NCBI GenBank assembly: GCA_023390875.1
Contig: JAEWCA010000152.1
Coordinates: 1-9,030 of the forward strand
Direction: 5' to 3'
Source of the DNA: Actinomycetes bacterium
Lineage (GTDB): Bacteria; Actinomycetota; Actinomycetes; Actinomycetales; Cellulomonadaceae
DNA length: 9,030 nucleotides
Position numbers and translations under genes: made by a program. The first letter of the stretch is position 1, and every line of letters begins with the position of its first letter. Below, one piece after another: positions 6,970 through 9,030 of this stretch. The notes beneath the pieces are model-generated. The model had not been told where the DNA came from. It made no database searches and saw only the letters and a program-made list of their open reading frames with translations.

Positions 6970-8163
6970 TTGTCGCACGCGGTCCCGCTGCACGTCGCAC
7001 TGGTCGGGACCCGCGGGGTCCCCGCCCGGTACGGCGGCTTCGAGACCGCCGCCGAGGAGGTCGGGCGCCGGCTCGTCGAGCGCGGGCTGCGCGTCACCGT
7101 GTACTGCCGCAGCGCCCGCGACGAGCTGCGCGACGACCGGTTCCTCGGGATGGAGCTCGTCCACCTGCCGGCCCTGCGCAGGCGCTCTCTCGAGACGCTG
7201 TCGCACACCGGCCTGTCGGTCGGGCACCTGCTGGCCCACCGGGCCGACGCCGCGATCCTGTTCAACGCCGCGAACTCGCTGTGGCTGCCCGGCCTGCGCG
7301 CCGCCCGCATCCCCGTCGCGACGCACGTCGACGGCCTCGAGTGGAAGCGCGCCAAGTGGGGGCCCTCCGGGCAGCGGTACTACCGGACGGCCGAGCAGCT
7401 CGCGGTGCGCTGGTCGGACGCGCTCATCGCCGACGCCGTCGGCATCCAGGACTACTACCGCGCCGAGTTCGGCGTGGCGACCGAGCTCATCAGCTACGGC
7501 GCGCCGCGGCTCGTCGACCTCCCGGCCACGCGGCTGTCCGAGCTCGGCCTCGAGCCGCAGGGGTACCACCTCGTGGTCGCCCGCTTCGAGCCCGAGAACC
7601 ACGTCGACCTCGTCGTCGAGGGGTACGTCCGCAGCGGCGCCCGACTGCCGCTCGTCGTCGTCGGGTCCGCGCCGTACGCGGACGCGTACACGGCCCGCGT
7701 GCACGCGCTCGCGGACGACCGGGTGCGGCTGCTCGGCGGCGTGTGGGACGGCGAGCTGCTCGACACGCTGTACGCGCACGCACGCACCTACCTGCACGGC
7801 CACTCCGTCGGCGGCACGAACCCGTCGCTGCTGCGGGCCATCGGCGCGGGCACCGCGACCGTCGCGTACGACGTCGGGTTCAACCGTGAGGTCCTCCGCG
7901 AGGACGGCCGGTACTTCGCGTCGCCCGCGGACGTCGCCACCCAGGTCGAGGCCGCCGAGGCCGACGCCGACGACTGCCTCCGTCGTGGCACGGCGCTCGC
8001 GGTGCGCGCGCTCGACTACGACTGGGACGTCGTCGCCGACCGGTACGAGGACCTGGCCCGCCGGCTGGCGTCCCGAGACCTGCGCCGCACCCGCGGCGCG
8101 GGCCGTCGCAGCGGTCAGGGCACCGCCGCCGTGAGCAGCCGGGTCCCGGCGGAGGTCGCATGA
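6970..8163 (+). CDS. DUF1972/GT4 glycosyltransferase (WchF/Cps2T rhamnosyltransferase-like)
   Basis: 397 residues from a TTG at 6970 to a TGA at 8161-8163. GAGGAG at 6957-6962 with a 7-base spacer supports the TTG; the longer open frame from 6835 runs through non-coding DNA and the stem-loop. Seen: 'VALVGTRGVPARYGGFET' at residues 9-26, the signature of the N-terminal DUF1972 domain; 'THVDGLEWKRAKWG' near 119-132; 'VVARFEPENHVDLVVEGY' in the donor domain; and 'GHSVGGTNPSLL' at 277-288 (H278 to L288), highly typical of this group. Known members such as pneumococcal WchF/Cps2T add L-rhamnose to a lipid-linked glucose as the second sugar of a capsule repeat; that specificity is only a family-level guess here. 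The C-terminal ~30 residues are Arg/Ala/Gly-rich and probably disordered. The stop overlaps the ATG of the CDP-alcohol phosphatidyltransferase gene by 4 bases (ATGA), implying coupled translation. Confidence 0.9.
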   Translation: MSHAVPLHVALVGTRGVPARYGGFETAAEEVGRRLVERGLRVTVYCRSARDELRDDRFLGMELVHLPALRRRSLETLSHTGLSVGHLLAHRADAAILFNAANSLWLPGLRAARIPVATHVDGLEWKRAKWGPSGQRYYRTAEQLAVRWSDALIADAVGIQDYYRAEFGVATELISYGAPRLVDLPATRLSELGLEPQGYHLVVARFEPENHVDLVVEGYVRSGARLPLVVVGSAPYADAYTARVHALADDRVRLLGGVWDGELLDTLYAHARTYLHGHSVGGTNPSLLRAIGAGTATVAYDVGFNREVLREDGRYFASPADVATQVEAAEADADDCLRRGTALAVRALDYDWDVVADRYEDLARRLASRDLRRTRGAGRRSGQGTAAVSSRVPAEVA

Positions 8164-9030
8164 ACCCCACCTATCGTGAGGCGCTCGCGCAGCTGCGCGG
8201 CGCGCAGAAGCCCGCGGCCCGCTCGGCCCCGGCGTACTCGCGGTTCGTGAACCGTCGCTGGGGGCGCTACCTGGCCGCCGGTGCAGCGTCGCGCGGCCTG
8301 TCGCCCGACGCCGTCACGGGCATCTCGGCGCTGTGCACGTTCGCCGGCATCGCGGTCCTCGCGTTCGTCCCGATCTCCGTCGGCTCGGGCGTGCTCGTCG
8401 CGTTCCTGCTCGCCCTCGGCTACGCGTTCGACTCGGCGGACGGCCAGGTCGCCCGCCTGCAGGGCCGCAGCTCGACGGCCGGGGAGTGGCTCGACCACGT
8501 CGTCGACTCCGCGAAGTCGGTGCTGCTGCCGCTCGGCCTGGGCGTCGCGCTGTGGCGCTCGGGCGAGGTCGACGACCGGTGGGTCGTGCTGCCGCTCGTC
8601 TCGACGGTCGTCACGAGCGTGCTGTTCTTCGCGATGATCCTTACGGAGCAGCTGCGCCGCGTGCACGGGGTGCGGTCGAAGGTCGACACCGACCCCGGGT
8701 CGCGGTCGTGGGTGCGGGCGCTGCTCGTCGTCCCGATGGACTACGGCGTGCTGTGCTGGTCGTTCGTGCTGCTCGGCGCGCTGCCCGTCTTCCTCGGCGT
8801 GTACACGGTCATCACCGCCGCCTCCGGGCTGTTCCTGCTGCTCGCGGCGGCCAAGTGGTACCGCGAGCTCGCGGCGCTCGACGCGGTCCGCGCGGCCCGC
8901 GGCACCGACCCGGCGCCCGCCGTGCCGCCGATCGCACCCGCGGCGCATCCACGCGCGCGCAGAAGTCGGGGCGCGCGAACACGATCCTGCACGAGATGGC
9001 TCACATGTGGTTCGGCGATCTCGTCACGAT
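8160..9030 (+). CDS. CDP-alcohol phosphatidyltransferase family membrane enzyme, 3' end not resolved
   Basis: ATG at 8160-8162 with GGAGG at 8151-8155; the frame stays open to the window edge. The complete CDP-alcohol phosphotransferase signature D-x2-DG-x2-AR-x8-G-x3-D-x3-D is present from D91 (8430) to D116 (8505), beginning 'DSADGQVAR', so the catalytic aspartates are intact. It is preceded by 'GLSPDAVTGIS' at 46-56, also typical. About six hydrophobic segments follow the family's layout. Role: moves a phospho-alcohol from a CDP-alcohol onto an acceptor hydroxyl in the membrane. The alcohol (inositol phosphate, glycerol phosphate, ribitol or other) cannot be read. Its coupling to a glycosyltransferase suggests phospho-decoration or lipid anchoring of the surface glycan. 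The natural protein seems to fade out around residue 262 (near 8945). After that the frame gives Arg/Ser/Cys-rich residues over bases that encode a peptidase motif in another frame, so the last ~25 codons are probably foreign to this gene. Confidence 0.87.
   Translation, partial: MNPTYREALAQLRGAQKPAARSAPAYSRFVNRRWGRYLAAGAASRGLSPDAVTGISALCTFAGIAVLAFVPISVGSGVLVAFLLALGYAFDSADGQVARLQGRSSTAGEWLDHVVDSAKSVLLPLGLGVALWRSGEVDDRWVVLPLVSTVVTSVLFFAMILTEQLRRVHGVRSKVDTDPGSRSWVRALLVVPMDYGVLCWSFVLLGALPVFLGVYTVITAASGLFLLLAAAKWYRELAALDAVRAARGTDPAPAVPPIAPAAHPRARRSRGARTRSCTRWLTCGSAISSR
8951..9030 (+). pseudogene. pepN: Fragment of M1-family aminopeptidase N (zinc-site HEMAH motif) at the window edge
   Basis: In the frame that includes 8978-8980, the bases read RAN-TIL-HEMAH-MWFGDLVT, with HEMAH at 8990-9004. 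This is the HExxHxW zinc-binding helix of M1 aminopeptidases (PepN), where the two His bind zinc and the Glu is catalytic, followed by the usual FGDLVT. The companion GxMEN substrate motif, normally some 30-36 residues earlier, is absent: the bases there belong to the CDP-alcohol phosphatidyltransferase. So only an internal piece of pepN is present, joined somewhere around 8946-8975. Two codons in it, GCT and GAT, are rarely used elsewhere in the window, which hints at a different source. It may be an assembly chimera, a recombination scar, or the left end of a remnant continuing past the window. Confidence 0.7.

Noticed and set aside
5455..7803. 782-codon minus-strand open frame opposite the plus-strand glycosyltransferases
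   Set aside because: Low-complexity Arg/Val/Glu/Gly translation with no motifs, antisense to well-supported genes.

Overview
The window is very GC-rich DNA with GC-ending codons, mostly non-ATG starts and genes packed with 4-bp overlaps. This fits a high-GC actinobacterium. Something near Cellulomonadaceae or another Micrococcales member is my guess from protein style only; nothing here fixes the taxon. Almost all of it is one cell-surface polysaccharide locus. There are no RNA genes, CRISPR arrays, transposases or phage genes that I can see.

Left to right. Positions 1-810 (+) are the C-terminal SGNH esterase/acyltransferase domain of a protein that begins outside the window. Convergent to it, on the minus strand and read from right to left, are four genes: a GT2 glycosyltransferase (5599-4667), a GT4 glycosyltransferase (4670-3540, 4-bp overlap), a polysaccharide pyruvyl transferase (3432-2359, after a 107-bp gap with a possible promoter) and a WzxC-like flippase (2354-837, 4-bp gap). 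A 173-bp divergent intergenic region (5600-5772) separates these from three plus-strand genes: a GT-B glycosyltransferase (5773-6804), a DUF1972-type GT4 glycosyltransferase (6970-8163, TTG start) and a CDP-alcohol phosphatidyltransferase (8160 onward, 4-bp overlap).

How they work together (inference from families). The four glycosyltransferases would assemble a repeat unit on a lipid carrier at the inner face of the membrane. The pyruvyl transferase would add an acidic ketal, the flippase would move the lipid-linked unit outward, and the SGNH acyltransferase would acylate the glycan outside. The CDP-alcohol phosphatidyltransferase could add a phospho-alcohol or make a lipid anchor. No initiating sugar-phosphate transferase, polymerase, chain-length regulator or sugar-nucleotide pathway gene is inside the window, so the locus must continue beyond it or depend on genes elsewhere.

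The right edge is odd. The last ~80 bases encode, in a different frame, the zinc-binding HEMAH signature of an M1 aminopeptidase N, without the upstream GxMEN motif. The CDP-alcohol phosphatidyltransferase frame runs through the same bases without a stop. This looks like a chimeric or misassembled contig end, or a recombination joint, rather than normal gene order.
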